From Alphaproteobacteria bacterium (GTDB lineage: Bacteria; Pseudomonadota; Alphaproteobacteria; Rhodospirillales; Rhodospirillaceae): a stretch of 37,591 nt of DNA. Under the pieces are notes generated by a model, which ran no database searches, was not told where the DNA came from, and saw nothing but the letters and a program-made list of their open reading frames with translations. A program made the translations under genes and the position numbers. Below, piece after piece: positions 7,955 to 16,215 of this stretch. The DNA lies in NCBI GenBank assembly GCA_030432435.1, contig JAUIGX010000005.1:1-37591 (forward strand), given 5' to 3'. How positions within the stretch are numbered: the first letter of the stretch is position 1; every line of letters begins with the position of its first letter.

Positions 7955-9682
7955 TCAGTCGTCCTCGGCCGGCTGCACACCCTCGATGGTCGCGCCCGGA
8001 AATGCATCCAAGATAGACTTTACCAAGGGATCGGATTTGGCCTGCGCCAATTCCTGGTCATGAAGTGTTGCTTCGCCCGGTGCATTGACCACGCTAACAA
8101 CCCACCTCTGGCCGGTCCACTCGGTTAAAAATTTCCCAACTTGCCCGGCAAGATCGGAAGGCGCGCCGCGCTCGGGGTTGAACTCGATCAATCCAACTGA
8201 GAACCGGACCAGACGAACATTGCGCTTGAGAAGCGTCGCAAGTTTCGCCTCGCGGCGCTGCGCAAAAAGAACAACGACTTCGGCAAAAGACGTCGGCATG
8301 GGCATTTTCGATTGAACCGGAGGAGCAGGTTCCACGGCCATTGCATGCGCGGTGGCCCCAGACCCATTGCTTCCGGGGGAGGCAGGCACTTCCCGTCCTG
8401 AAGGTGATGAACCGGACGAGGATCCAGGTGCAGCGGTCTGCCCACTTTGGCGAGGTCCGCTGCTGTTTTGCCCAGCGGCGTTTTGCCCGGTGCCGCTCTG
8501 AAGAGATTTGATCGCATCTGCCGGAGACGGCAAATCCGCCGCATAAGCCATGCGCACAATGATCATTTCGGCCGCCTGCATCGGCATAGGAGCCATGCGC
8601 GTCTCGCCAAGGCCCTTGAGCAGCATTTGCCACGTCCGCGTAAGAGCAGGCATCGGCAACTTTGCCGCCATATCTACGCCGCGCGTACGTTCTGTTTCAG
8701 CCAAAGCAGGGTCGGCCGCTCCATCAGGAGCCACCTTAAGACGCGTCAACCAGTGCACGAGCTCGAGTAAATCTTGAATGATGACGACAGGACTGGCTCC
8801 CGCCGCATACTGATCAGCAAGAAGCTCAAGCGCCGCCTTGACGTCACCACTCAGCACCGCCGAAAGAAGATCGAACACCAGCGCCCGATCAGCAAGACCG
8901 AGCATATCGCGAACAGTTAACTCCGTTACGCGGCGGTCTGCGCCCGATCCACTGGACTGGGAAATCGCCTGATCAAGAATCGACAATCCATCACGTGCAG
9001 ACCCATCAGCGGCCCTGGCGATAAGCGCCAGCGCCCCATCTTCGACGTCGGCCTTTTCTTGCTTTGCGATCTCACCAAATAGCGCTTGCAGTTTTGCACT
9101 ATCGATACGCCGCAAATCGAAACGCTGGCACCTGGACAACACCGTCACCGGCACTTTGCGAATCTCGGTTGTCGCAAAAATAAACTTCACATGCTCCGGC
9201 GGTTCTTCAAGCGTCTTCAATAGCGCGTTGAACGCTTTGTCCGACAGCATATGCACTTCGTCGATGATGTAGATCTTGTACCGTGCCGAAACGGGCCGAT
9301 AGCGAACTCCGTCCAGCAATTCGCGAATATCGTCGATGCCCGTGCGACTGGCCGCATCCATCTCAAGTACGTCTTGGTGCCGATCTTGAGCAATCGCGGT
9401 GCAGTTGGAGCACACGCCGCAAGGCTCAGGCGTCGGACCGCCCTTGCCATCGGCACCGACACAATTGAGCCCGCGCGCGATCAATCGCGCAGTTGTAGTT
9501 TTTCCAACCCCGCGCACACCGGTCAGCATGTATCCATGGGCAAGACGCCCTGAAGTGATGGCGTTGGTAAGGGTGCGCACCAGCGCATCTTGGCCGATCA
9601 ATGCGGCAAAGGTGGTTGGCCGGTATTTACGAGCAAGAACCTGATATTCGGCCGTGTTGTCAGCCCCGGTGTTAGGTTCCAT
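7955..9682 (-). CDS. dnaX: DNA polymerase III subunits gamma/tau
   Basis: Clamp-loader ATPase of the replicative polymerase. The 575-residue protein shows Walker A GVRGVGKT (55-62), a zinc module with Cys74, Cys88, Cys91 and Cys94, Walker B IIDEVHML (139-146), sensor 1 in ATTEIRKVP and the SRC arginine finger at 183-185. Domain III follows to about residue 370. Residues 395-445 are a low-complexity linker rich in Gly, Ser, Gln and Pro, then a C-terminal tau-specific domain. I did not find an obvious slippery sequence for a programmed frameshift to gamma and do not claim one. It heads the dnaX-ybaB-recR operon directly downstream of ffs. GTG and ATG alternatives upstream are less convincing than the ATG at 9682. 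Confidence 0.97.
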   Translation of the reverse strand: MEPNTGADNTAEYQVLARKYRPTTFAALIGQDALVRTLTNAITSGRLAHGYMLTGVRGVGKTTTARLIARGLNCVGADGKGGPTPEPCGVCSNCTAIAQDRHQDVLEMDAASRTGIDDIRELLDGVRYRPVSARYKIYIIDEVHMLSDKAFNALLKTLEEPPEHVKFIFATTEIRKVPVTVLSRCQRFDLRRIDSAKLQALFGEIAKQEKADVEDGALALIARAADGSARDGLSILDQAISQSSGSGADRRVTELTVRDMLGLADRALVFDLLSAVLSGDVKAALELLADQYAAGASPVVIIQDLLELVHWLTRLKVAPDGAADPALAETERTRGVDMAAKLPMPALTRTWQMLLKGLGETRMAPMPMQAAEMIIVRMAYAADLPSPADAIKSLQSGTGQNAAGQNSSGPRQSGQTAAPGSSSGSSPSGREVPASPGSNGSGATAHAMAVEPAPPVQSKMPMPTSFAEVVVLFAQRREAKLATLLKRNVRLVRFSVGLIEFNPERGAPSDLAGQVGKFLTEWTGQRWVVSVVNAPGEATLHDQELAQAKSDPLVKSILDAFPGATIEGVQPAEDD

Positions 9683-9731
9683 GCGACCGGTCCTCGGAAT
9701 GGCGGTCGGTCACGGCAGGCTGATCCATGGC

Positions 9732-9784
9732 AAAAAAACTCGGGGCAAAACGCGGCGCAGAGCTCAAAAAGGCTCGGGCAAAAA
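9732..9784. repeat. Imperfect 19-base direct repeat between ffs and dnaX
   Basis: Two copies of an A-run, CTCGGG(G), then C and another A-run occur at 9732-9750 and 9766-9784, 34 bases apart. Read on the minus strand, the direction of ffs and dnaX, each copy gives U-runs around GCCC(C)GAG. The first U-run ends the SRP RNA, so the second copy might act as a back-up termination zone; no strong hairpin accompanies it, so this is inference. Confidence 0.45.
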
Positions 9785-9885
9785 GGGTGAGAGACTGGAC
9801 AGCGACCCGAACTGAAACTCGTTACGGCTGCTTCCTTCCGGACCTGACCGGGTTGGCGAGGAGTCCGTCCACCGCCAGCCTCTCG
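9780..9885 (-). ncRNA. ffs: Signal recognition particle RNA (small, alpha type)
   Basis: RNA scaffold for Ffh that directs ribosomes making membrane and secreted proteins to FtsY. On the minus strand the invariant core GGUCAGGUCCGGAAGGAAGC followed by AGCC lies at 9849-9826. The ends form a perfect 10-bp helix: GAGAGGCUGG (9884-9875) with CCAGUCUCUC (9798-9789). The inner parts GGCGGUGGACGGACUCC and GAGUUUCAGUUCGGGU match alphaproteobacterial small SRP RNAs as I know them. A U5 run at 9784-9780 after the closing helix suggests intrinsic termination. The ends are estimates within a few bases. Location just upstream of dnaX is a conserved neighbourhood. Confidence 0.95.
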
Positions 9886-9891
9886 AGGACC

Positions 9892-9897
9892 ACTATA
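9892..9897 (-). promoter_or_regulatory. -10 box of the ffs promoter
   Basis: TATAGT on the minus strand (five of six consensus bases) ends seven bases before 9885, exactly where the SRP RNA helix should begin. A matching -35 is weak: TTGCGC at 9922-9917 is 19 bases away. The placement relative to the RNA end makes the -10 call credible. Confidence 0.5.
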
Positions 9898-9925
9898 TCA
9901 GAAGAAGGCGCATCTCGCGCAAGTC

Positions 9926-10105
9926 TTGGAAGAAGGCAATTTTATCTATGGATTCAACGGGCCGACTGCCTTGCTTCTCGTATGGACTATCCTAGCGGTA
10001 CTCCCGGCTTTTGCGGTTGCAAGACATACACGGAGGCGTCAAAAGTGGCCGGAAGGCCCACCGGACGGCGCGCAGGATGACGACACAGCGCCCGACCCTA
10101 TATAA
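9926..10105 (+). CDS. Possible 59-residue single-pass membrane protein
   Basis: An open frame from a TTG codon to TAA, ending eight bases before gpmI. The product starts LEEGNFIYGFNG, has one clear membrane segment at about residues 13-32 (PTALLLVWTILAVLPAFAVA), then a strongly basic stretch RHTRRRQK (33-40) and an acidic, proline-rich tail (DGAQDDDTAPDPI). The charge pattern predicts the N-terminus outside and the tail in the cytoplasm. No ATG or GTG start is in frame, and no good Shine-Dalgarno precedes the TTG, which weakens the case; it could be the remains of a longer gene. I know no family for it. Coding status rests on the coherent topology and position only. Confidence 0.35.
   Translation: MEEGNFIYGFNGPTALLLVWTILAVLPAFAVARHTRRRQKWPEGPPDGAQDDDTAPDPI
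10077..10104 (+). promoter_or_regulatory. Candidate gpmI promoter
   Basis: ATGACG (10077-10082) and TATATA (10099-10104) are 16 bases apart. Transcription would start near 10111, leaving gpmI almost leaderless, which agrees with the absence of a Shine-Dalgarno before its ATG. It overlaps the end of the possible mini-protein frame. Confidence 0.3.
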
Positions 10106-10113
10106 AGACAGCC

Positions 10114-11718
10114 ATGAACCGCATATCCTCAACCAATTCCCGCCCGACTCCTGTTATTTTGTGCATCCTGGACGGCTGGGGCCACCGGGTCGAAACGCAC
10201 AATAACGCCATCGCCCAGGCCAACACGCCCACCTGGGACCGCCTCCTGGCTTCCTGTCCCCACGCCCTCATTGAGACCAGCGGCCTCGACGTAGGGTTGC
10301 CGGACGGTCAAATGGGCAACTCAGAAGTTGGCCACATGAACATCGGCGGCGGACGGGTGATGGTTCAGGATTTGCCGCGGATCGACGCCGCCATTGCGGA
10401 TGGCAGCCTCGCCACCAACACAGCCCTCTCGGCCTATATTGATAATCTGGAGGCGAGCGGCGGCACCTGCCATATTCTCGGGCTGATTTCACCCGGCGGC
10501 GTGCATTCGCACCAGGACCAAATCGCCGCCCTTGCCAAAATCGTCGACACCGCCGGTGTTCCTGTGCGCATCCACGCCTTTCTTGACGGCCGCGACACCC
10601 CTCCAAAATCGGCAGCCGGATTTATGGAGAAATTTGTCTCTGAGCTAGACGGCCTGGGCAATACCGAGATCGCAACCGTAGGGGGCAGATACTACGGCAT
10701 GGACCGCGACAACCGTTGGGACCGCGTTGAAAAGGCCTACACGGCCATAGCCGATGCCAAAGGCCCGACTACGGTCGATGCGATCACGGCGGTAAACGCC
10801 GCCTACGCAAGCGACATCACCGACGAGTTCATGATTCCCGCCGTGATCGAAGGCTACAGCGGTATGAAAGACGGTGACGGCATTCTCATGGCCAACTTCC
10901 GCGCAGACCGCGCGCGCCAGATTCTAAGTGCTCTGCTAGATCCAGAGTTTGCAGGCTTCAAACGAGCACACCCCATCGTCTTTGGTGCGGCCACAGGGCT
11001 AACAGAATATTCCGCCGAGCTGAGCGAACTTATGACGGTGATGTTTCCAAGCGAAGCCGCTGCCCATACCTTGGGAGAGGTCGTGAGCAACGCAGGGCTT
11101 ACCCAACTTCGCATTGCCGAGACCGAGAAGTACGCGCACGTGACCTTCTTTCTGAACGGGGGCGCCGAGCAAGAGTTTCCTGGCGAGTCGCGCATATTGG
11201 TGCCGAGCCCCAAAGTCGCGACTTACGACCTAAAGCCGGAGATGTCGGCCGCAGACGTGACAGATAAAATTATAGAGGCCATCAATCAAAACCGGTTCGA
11301 CGTTATTGTGGTCAATTACGCTAATGGCGATATGGTTGGGCATACGGGCATACTGTCCGCCGCTATCAAGGCTGCTGAAGCGATTGATGCCTGCCTCACC
11401 CGTTTGGAAGAGGCTCTCAAGCGCTCCGGTGGAACAATGCTGATCACCGCCGACCATGGAAATCTGGAAATGATGCGCGATCCCGACACGGATGAGCCGC
11501 ACACCCAACACACTGTTGGAGAGGTGCCCTTGGTTCTCGCAAACGCACCAGATGGCGTTGAACGGCTAGAGAGCGGACGGCTCGCGGACTTAGCGCCTAC
11601 GGTGCTTGATTTGCTGAACATTCCCAAACCAGCAGAGATGACCGGGCGTTCATTGCTCCACCGCACAGTCGACACCCACACGGACACGGACGCTATTACC
11701 CGCCGTGCCGCGAATTAA
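10114..11718 (+). CDS. gpmI: Cofactor-independent phosphoglycerate mutase
   Basis: Interconverts 3- and 2-phosphoglycerate in glycolysis and gluconeogenesis with two manganese ions and a phosphoserine intermediate. The 534-residue protein has the metal-binding start CILDGWG (Asp20), the nucleophile Ser70 in QMGNSEVGHMNIGGGR, GGVHSH (128-133), LDGRDTPPKS (157-166), NFRADRARQ, NYANGDMVGHTG and the C-terminal ITADHGNLE metal site. All ligand motifs are intact. It heads a tight plus-strand run with envC and ctpA; the glycolytic enzyme in front of envelope genes is a recurring alphaproteobacterial order rather than a functional pathway. No clear ribosome binding site is visible. Confidence 0.98.
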   Translation: MNRISSTNSRPTPVILCILDGWGHRVETHNNAIAQANTPTWDRLLASCPHALIETSGLDVGLPDGQMGNSEVGHMNIGGGRVMVQDLPRIDAAIADGSLATNTALSAYIDNLEASGGTCHILGLISPGGVHSHQDQIAALAKIVDTAGVPVRIHAFLDGRDTPPKSAAGFMEKFVSELDGLGNTEIATVGGRYYGMDRDNRWDRVEKAYTAIADAKGPTTVDAITAVNAAYASDITDEFMIPAVIEGYSGMKDGDGILMANFRADRARQILSALLDPEFAGFKRAHPIVFGAATGLTEYSAELSELMTVMFPSEAAAHTLGEVVSNAGLTQLRIAETEKYAHVTFFLNGGAEQEFPGESRILVPSPKVATYDLKPEMSAADVTDKIIEAINQNRFDVIVVNYANGDMVGHTGILSAAIKAAEAIDACLTRLEEALKRSGGTMLITADHGNLEMMRDPDTDEPHTQHTVGEVPLVLANAPDGVERLESGRLADLAPTVLDLLNIPKPAEMTGRSLLHRTVDTHTDTDAITRRAAN

Positions 11719-11728
11719 CCAATACAGC

Positions 11729-13144
11729 ATGAAACGCAGCGCCATCGCGGCCACTGTGTTCGGCGTGGCCATTTTGTTTGGGCCGGCGCAGACTGCCGCC
11801 CAAGACGCAGAGCCAACCGCGAAACAACTGCGTGCTCTTGAAAAAAACCTTGAGCAAAGTCAAAGCGAGCGAGAACGCGTTACGAATCAGGCAAGTAAAG
11901 TGGAACGAGATCTGGCCGCTGTGCGCCAGGACATGATTACAACTGCCAAAGACATACAAGACCAGGAGCATTCGCTGACCGTCCTGGAGAACCGGATATC
12001 CAATCTTGAGACCGAAGCGAACGCACTGACCGAAACGCTAGGGCGCAGAGACAAACAAATGGGCCGAGTGCTTTTGGCCCTTGAGCGACTCGCACTGCGG
12101 CCTCAGGACGCTTTGACCCTTCAGCCGCTCGCACCGGACGACGCGGTCCGCAGCGCGATTTTACTGCGCGCGGCCGTCCCTCATATAAAAGACTCCGCCG
12201 CAGAGCTTCAAACCGAGCTCGCTGACCTGTACCGGGTCAGACGCGAGATTGTTGATCAGAGAGCCCGCGCAGCAACAAGCGCAGCAGCCTTGCTCAGCAA
12301 GCGCAAGCAGTTGGAAGCCCTGGCTCGGGAAAAAGAGACGCAACAGGCTGCTTTGGTCACTCAGCGCACGACGCTCGATCGCCGCGTTGCCGAGATGGCA
12401 CGGGAAGCGGAAGATTTACGCGAGCTGTTTGAGAAACTCGCTGTGGAGAAAAAGCGGCGTGAAGCCGCCGAACAAGCAGCAGAGCAGGCCCGGCAAGAAA
12501 AAGAGCGTAAACTAGCCGCCGAGCGGGCCGCAGAGAAAAAACGAGATGAAGAGCGCGCTCAGAACCAGGCAAGGGAGAACCGCATCGTCCTAAAACCACC
12601 CCCCGGCATGACAAATAAGGCAGCGGGCAGATCGGAAACCGAAGTCGCCGCGCTGCCGCCGAACGCCGAAACAGCCGCAAAAACGGCCGCTCAGCAGGCC
12701 CGATTACGTGAACAAATTGTCACCCGGTCTTTCGCCAAAGCCCGGGGAACGATGCCTTTTCCGGTCGCCGGCGATTTGACCGAAAAGTACGGCGAAGCCG
12801 CGAGTACCGCGCAGACCGGGAGTTCCCGCGCCCGCGGGATCACGATTAAGGGCCGGTCCGGCGCTCAGGTGGTGGCACCATTTGACGGAATTGTCGCTTT
12901 TGCCGGACCTTTTCGAGGATATGGGCAGCTATTGATCATCGAACACAGCGAGGGATATCATACACTTCTTGCTGGCTTGGGGCGCATTGATAGCGCGGTC
13001 GGGCAATTGGTGTTGGCTGGAGAGCCGGTCGGCGTGATGGAAAATGCCGACACAACATCCCTATATGTCGAATTGCGGCGGGATGGACAGCCGATCAACC
13101 CTCTACCCTGGCTCGCGGGCCGTACGGAAAAAAGCAGCGGATAA
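11729..13144 (+). CDS. envC: Murein hydrolase activator, EnvC-like
   Basis: Periplasmic activator of amidases that split septal peptidoglycan. I use the ATG at 11729 (471 residues), which gives a clean signal peptide (MKRSAIAATVFGVAILFGPAQTAA); a GTG at 11705 would overlap gpmI and add residues before it. Long coiled coils occupy about residues 30-110 and 150-290, the second very rich in Glu, Ala, Arg and Lys. The C-terminal LytM/M23 domain (about 350-465: GAQVVAPFDGIVAFAGPF, GQLLIIEHSEGYHTLLAGL) lacks the HxH zinc motif, which reads LYVEL, as expected for an activator rather than an active endopeptidase. The stop overlaps the ctpA ATG (TAATG), so the two are translationally coupled. Confidence 0.93.
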   Translation: MKRSAIAATVFGVAILFGPAQTAAQDAEPTAKQLRALEKNLEQSQSERERVTNQASKVERDLAAVRQDMITTAKDIQDQEHSLTVLENRISNLETEANALTETLGRRDKQMGRVLLALERLALRPQDALTLQPLAPDDAVRSAILLRAAVPHIKDSAAELQTELADLYRVRREIVDQRARAATSAAALLSKRKQLEALAREKETQQAALVTQRTTLDRRVAEMAREAEDLRELFEKLAVEKKRREAAEQAAEQARQEKERKLAAERAAEKKRDEERAQNQARENRIVLKPPPGMTNKAAGRSETEVAALPPNAETAAKTAAQQARLREQIVTRSFAKARGTMPFPVAGDLTEKYGEAASTAQTGSSRARGITIKGRSGAQVVAPFDGIVAFAGPFRGYGQLLIIEHSEGYHTLLAGLGRIDSAVGQLVLAGEPVGVMENADTTSLYVELRRDGQPINPLPWLAGRTEKSSG

Positions 13145-14541
13145 TGCGTCTCTTAACCCCTCGTAAAAATGGTGTCTTCAACATGCGCTTGAAAATCTCA
13201 AATGTCGTGACAGCCTTGGCCCTCGGCACAGCCGTTGCCCTTGCCCCGTCCGTACCGGCGCTTGCGGTGGACGCCACGAGCAGCAAATTCTCAGGCGATA
13301 CATATAAGTACCTCGAGTTGTTTGGTGACGTATTCGAGCGGGTCCGCAAAGACTATGTCGAAGAAGTCTCCGACCAAGAGCTTTTAGAAAGCGCAATCAA
13401 CGGCATGCTGACGGCACTCGATCCGCACTCCGGATACATGGCGGCCGACATGTTCAAGGACATGCAGGAAGATACCCGTGGAGAGTTCGGTGGCCTTGGC
13501 ATTGAAGTGACCATGGAAGGCGGCGTCGTTAAGGTGGTCTCTCCGATCGACGACACGCCCGCCGCGCGCGCAGGCGTACAGCCCGGAGACTACATCATTG
13601 CCATCGACGGAAAGCCGGCTGTCGGCTTGGAACTGAGCGAAGCCGTGGACCAGATGCGCGGTCCGGTCAACGCACCGATCACGGTGACCATCCGTCGTGC
13701 CGGGGTCGATCCTTTCGACATCAAGCTTATCCGCGAGAAAATTACGGTGCAGTCGGTACGTTCGCGCGTCGAAGGCAACAACGATATCGGCTATATCCGA
13801 ATTGGATCTTTCACCGAGCAAACTCAAAATGGGCTGGAAAGTTCGGTCAAAAAACTCAATGAAGAGCTTGGCGAAAACCTCAAGGGCTACGTACTCGATC
13901 TGCGCAACAACCCGGGCGGCCTGCTCGATCAAGCCGTGTCCGTTGTCGACAGCTTTCTTGATCGCGGCGAAATCGTCTCGACCCGCACACGCCATGCTGA
14001 GCAAACTCAGCGCTACAATGCGCGGCCTGGAGATTTAACCGGCGGCAAACCCGTCGTCATTCTCATCAACGGGGGATCGGCCTCAGCCTCGGAAATCGTT
14101 GCCGGCGCTCTGCAGGATCACAAGCGCGCCATCGTTCTGGGAACCCAGAGTTTCGGCAAAGGTTCGGTTCAAACCATCGTACCGCTCGCGCGCGGCGAAA
14201 GCGCCATGCGCCTAACGACAGCCCGCTACTACACACCAAGTGGCCGTTCTATCCAAGCCACCGGCATCGTGCCCGACATTGAAGTGCATCCGGCAACCGT
14301 AACGACCCTGGCCGCACCGCGCTTCATGCGCTCGGAAGCCAGTCTGCGGGGTGCGCTCAGAAACGATACAACGACTGAAACGCCAGAAGACACCGACGAA
14401 GACGTGCAAAGTGAAGATGCCGACGCGGCCCCGGACGCGGACGGTGAAACTGCCGAAGCTCCGCCCGAGGACTATCAGCTTCGCCGGGCGGTTGACCTTC
14501 TGCAAGGCATTGCTCTGTATCAACGCGCCAGCTTGAACTAA
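13144..14541 (+). CDS. ctpA: Carboxy-terminal processing protease, S41 family
   Basis: Exported serine protease that trims or degrades periplasmic proteins from the C-terminus. A signal segment lies at residues 14-42 (MRLKISNVVTALALGTAVAL...LAVDA). A PDZ domain follows (about 112-190, with GEFGGLGIEV and ARAGVQPGDYIIAIDG), then the peptidase core. The Ser-Lys-Gln triad by family spacing is Ser314 (GGSASASEIVAGAL), Lys339 and Gln343 (QSFGKGSVQT). Residues 405-440 are an acidic, low-complexity linker. I keep the first ATG because it overlaps the envC stop, but the ATG at 13183 gives the more standard signal peptide. Pairing with envC suggests control of cell-wall hydrolases, which is inference from known EnvC/Ctp neighbourhoods. 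Confidence 0.95.
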   Translation: MRLLTPRKNGVFNMRLKISNVVTALALGTAVALAPSVPALAVDATSSKFSGDTYKYLELFGDVFERVRKDYVEEVSDQELLESAINGMLTALDPHSGYMAADMFKDMQEDTRGEFGGLGIEVTMEGGVVKVVSPIDDTPAARAGVQPGDYIIAIDGKPAVGLELSEAVDQMRGPVNAPITVTIRRAGVDPFDIKLIREKITVQSVRSRVEGNNDIGYIRIGSFTEQTQNGLESSVKKLNEELGENLKGYVLDLRNNPGGLLDQAVSVVDSFLDRGEIVSTRTRHAEQTQRYNARPGDLTGGKPVVILINGGSASASEIVAGALQDHKRAIVLGTQSFGKGSVQTIVPLARGESAMRLTTARYYTPSGRSIQATGIVPDIEVHPATVTTLAAPRFMRSEASLRGALRNDTTTETPEDTDEDVQSEDADAAPDADGETAEAPPEDYQLRRAVDLLQGIALYQRASLN

Positions 14542-14607
14542 GGCACACCCATCGGTTATTCGGCGTCTTAAGCGGCTATTAACACGGCCCCAGTACACGT
14601 AAGTGGG

Positions 14608-14675
14608 GTATACCGCGTAACGGGCTTATAGTGGATAAACGTCACCAGACGTTGATGTACACCTGTGCGGTATAC
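14608..14675. repeat. Nested inverted repeats upstream of the deacetylase gene
   Basis: GTATACCGC (14608-14616) and its exact complement GCGGTATAC (14667-14675) enclose a second perfect hairpin, AACGTC-ACCA-GACGTT (14638-14653). Both lie in the 160-base gap after ctpA, just ahead of the GGAGG ribosome binding site (14692-14696). They could form an mRNA leader structure or bind a regulator. I saw no U-run that would make a terminator. Confidence 0.45.
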
Positions 14676-14701
14676 TGGAAAAATGCTGTCTGGAGGATGC
14701 C

Positions 14702-16210
14702 ATGCGGTTTTTACCGGCTGCCCTAGCAAACCGATTACGCCGCGACAAAGTCCAAGACCCCTTCGGCGGGGACGATGACGATTTTGGCGACGAGTCCGGC
14801 TTCTCGCTCAGCGGGCCAAAACTTGCCCTGGGCGCCAGCGGGTTATTATTCGTACTGCTGATCGGAGGCGTGGCCACCGTTGTTTTAACAGGAGAGGCCC
14901 CAGATACTCCGCCCCCGGTCATGGGCTCGTTTGCCGATCTCGAAATTGTCGAAGAGGCCGAGCCAACGGCCACGGCGGAAGCCGTTCCCTCCAATGCCGT
15001 TGCCGCGACCGACCGCTCAGCCGAGCGGCGTCCCTGGCTCACGCCGACTGCCCCGGCAACAGATTCAGCTGCGCGTCCCGGCGTAGGAGATAATGCATCG
15101 ACGCCCGCATCAACAGCTCCCCAACCCGAAGCGCCCGTGACAGAAACCGCGGCGGTCCCAGACCCTGAACCGACGCCCGGAGCGGCACCGGTGCCTTCCC
15201 CTGATATCTCCGTTGCCGCTGCCACGGCCGCGCCAAAAGCCACCACACCAGCTAAGAACGCGGAAGCCGGCGCCGCAGAAATTTCAGAAGAAATTGAAGA
15301 AGGCGCAGGCACAGGCGCGGAAGAGAGCACAGAACCCACCCAGGAACGCTCGTTGGCCGATGCCGGACCGGCACCAGGGGCCCCGGGGTTGTTTGGCATA
15401 GCTAAAGATTCGGCGGCTGATTTGGCTGGCGGACGCCCGCGCCTCAATGAGCCAACCCTCCCGCCGACCGATCGGCAGGCCGTTGGCGCGCCTCCTCCTC
15501 GCTACGCCAACCTTGCCAGTGTTCGCAGCGACGCCAGCCGTACGCCGCCCGCTGCCAACGCCTCAAAAATCGCTGTGGTCGTCGAAGGTCTAGGTCTGAA
15601 TGAATCAGCAACGGAAACGGCTATTCTCAAACTTCCAGCCGCGGTCACGCTGGCTTTCAGTCCATACTCTCGCAACCTTAAGAAATGGGTGGAGATGGCC
15701 AAGGAACACGGCCATGAGGTGCTGATTGAAGTGCCGATGGAGAGCAAAGAGTTTCCCGCTAAAGACCCCGGCCCGCTTGGCCTTCTCACGAGCTTGGATG
15801 AGAAAGAACAAACCGAGCGCCTTCAAGCAATTCTAAAGAATGGAGAAGGGGCGATCGGGGTGCTTGATACGATGGGAAGTCGGTACCGTGAATCCGATCA
15901 ACACATCAACGCCGTCTTCGACAAGTTGCGCGAAGAGAATTTGTACTACGTTCAAGGTCAGCCCGGCGTAAGGGTTGGCGAAGCCACCATTCCGACCGCC
16001 ATCACTGATGTGGTTCTTGATGAACGTCCCTTTAGGGCCGCAATTGATGCGCGGCTCGATTATGCCGAGCGGTTATCCAAGTACCAGGGAAGCGCCGTTG
16101 CATCGCTTGGAGCCAAGCCAGTCGGGTTCGAGCGTCTAGTTCTTTGGATGGAACAAATTGCGAGCAAGAACATCGTCCTTGCGCCGATGTCCCAGGTTCT
16201 CATTCGCTAA
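14702..16210 (+). CDS. Membrane-anchored divergent polysaccharide deacetylase (YibQ family)
   Basis: A 502-residue protein with a cytoplasmic, acidic N-terminus (GGDDDDFGDESG), one membrane segment at about 41-63, a long Ala/Pro/Glu-rich periplasmic linker (64-285) and a C-terminal divergent polysaccharide deacetylase domain (COG2861, about 288-502). The domain is recognisable from LPAAVTLAFSPYSRNLKKWV, GHEVLIEVPMES, FPAKDPGPLGLLTS and MGSRY. Two spots where the family usually has metal or catalytic residues are changed: IDDLG is VEGLG (294-298) and NNHMGS is LDTMGS (388-393). It may therefore be non-catalytic. GGAGG lies five bases before the ATG. It follows envC-ctpA, as this family often does, and rppH starts five bases after it. 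Likely envelope role. Confidence 0.87.
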   Translation: MRFLPAALANRLRRDKVQDPFGGDDDDFGDESGFSLSGPKLALGASGLLFVLLIGGVATVVLTGEAPDTPPPVMGSFADLEIVEEAEPTATAEAVPSNAVAATDRSAERRPWLTPTAPATDSAARPGVGDNASTPASTAPQPEAPVTETAAVPDPEPTPGAAPVPSPDISVAAATAAPKATTPAKNAEAGAAEISEEIEEGAGTGAEESTEPTQERSLADAGPAPGAPGLFGIAKDSAADLAGGRPRLNEPTLPPTDRQAVGAPPPRYANLASVRSDASRTPPAANASKIAVVVEGLGLNESATETAILKLPAAVTLAFSPYSRNLKKWVEMAKEHGHEVLIEVPMESKEFPAKDPGPLGLLTSLDEKEQTERLQAILKNGEGAIGVLDTMGSRYRESDQHINAVFDKLREENLYYVQGQPGVRVGEATIPTAITDVVLDERPFRAAIDARLDYAERLSKYQGSAVASLGAKPVGFERLVLWMEQIASKNIVLAPMSQVLIR

Positions 16211-16215
16211 CCCTT

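Noticed and set aside
8380-8500. Low-complexity stretch in dnaX as a frameshift site
   Set aside because: Repeated Gly/Ser/Gln codons are visible, but no A-rich slippery heptamer with a following stem was found.
9727-10080. Plus-strand frame of 117 codons starting MAKKLGAKRG
   Set aside because: It runs antisense through the whole of ffs, whose identity is certain; the Lys/Ala start comes from the direct repeat, and the rest has no protein-like character.
14655-14726. 23-codon upstream frame overlapping the deacetylase start
   Set aside because: Two Trp and three Tyr codons made me consider a leader peptide, but there is no ribosome site and no attenuator structure.
14626-15447. 273-codon minus-strand frame rich in Ala, Gly and Ser
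   Set aside because: It is the shadow of the low-complexity linker of the deacetylase gene, which has a good ribosome site, membrane segment and domain.
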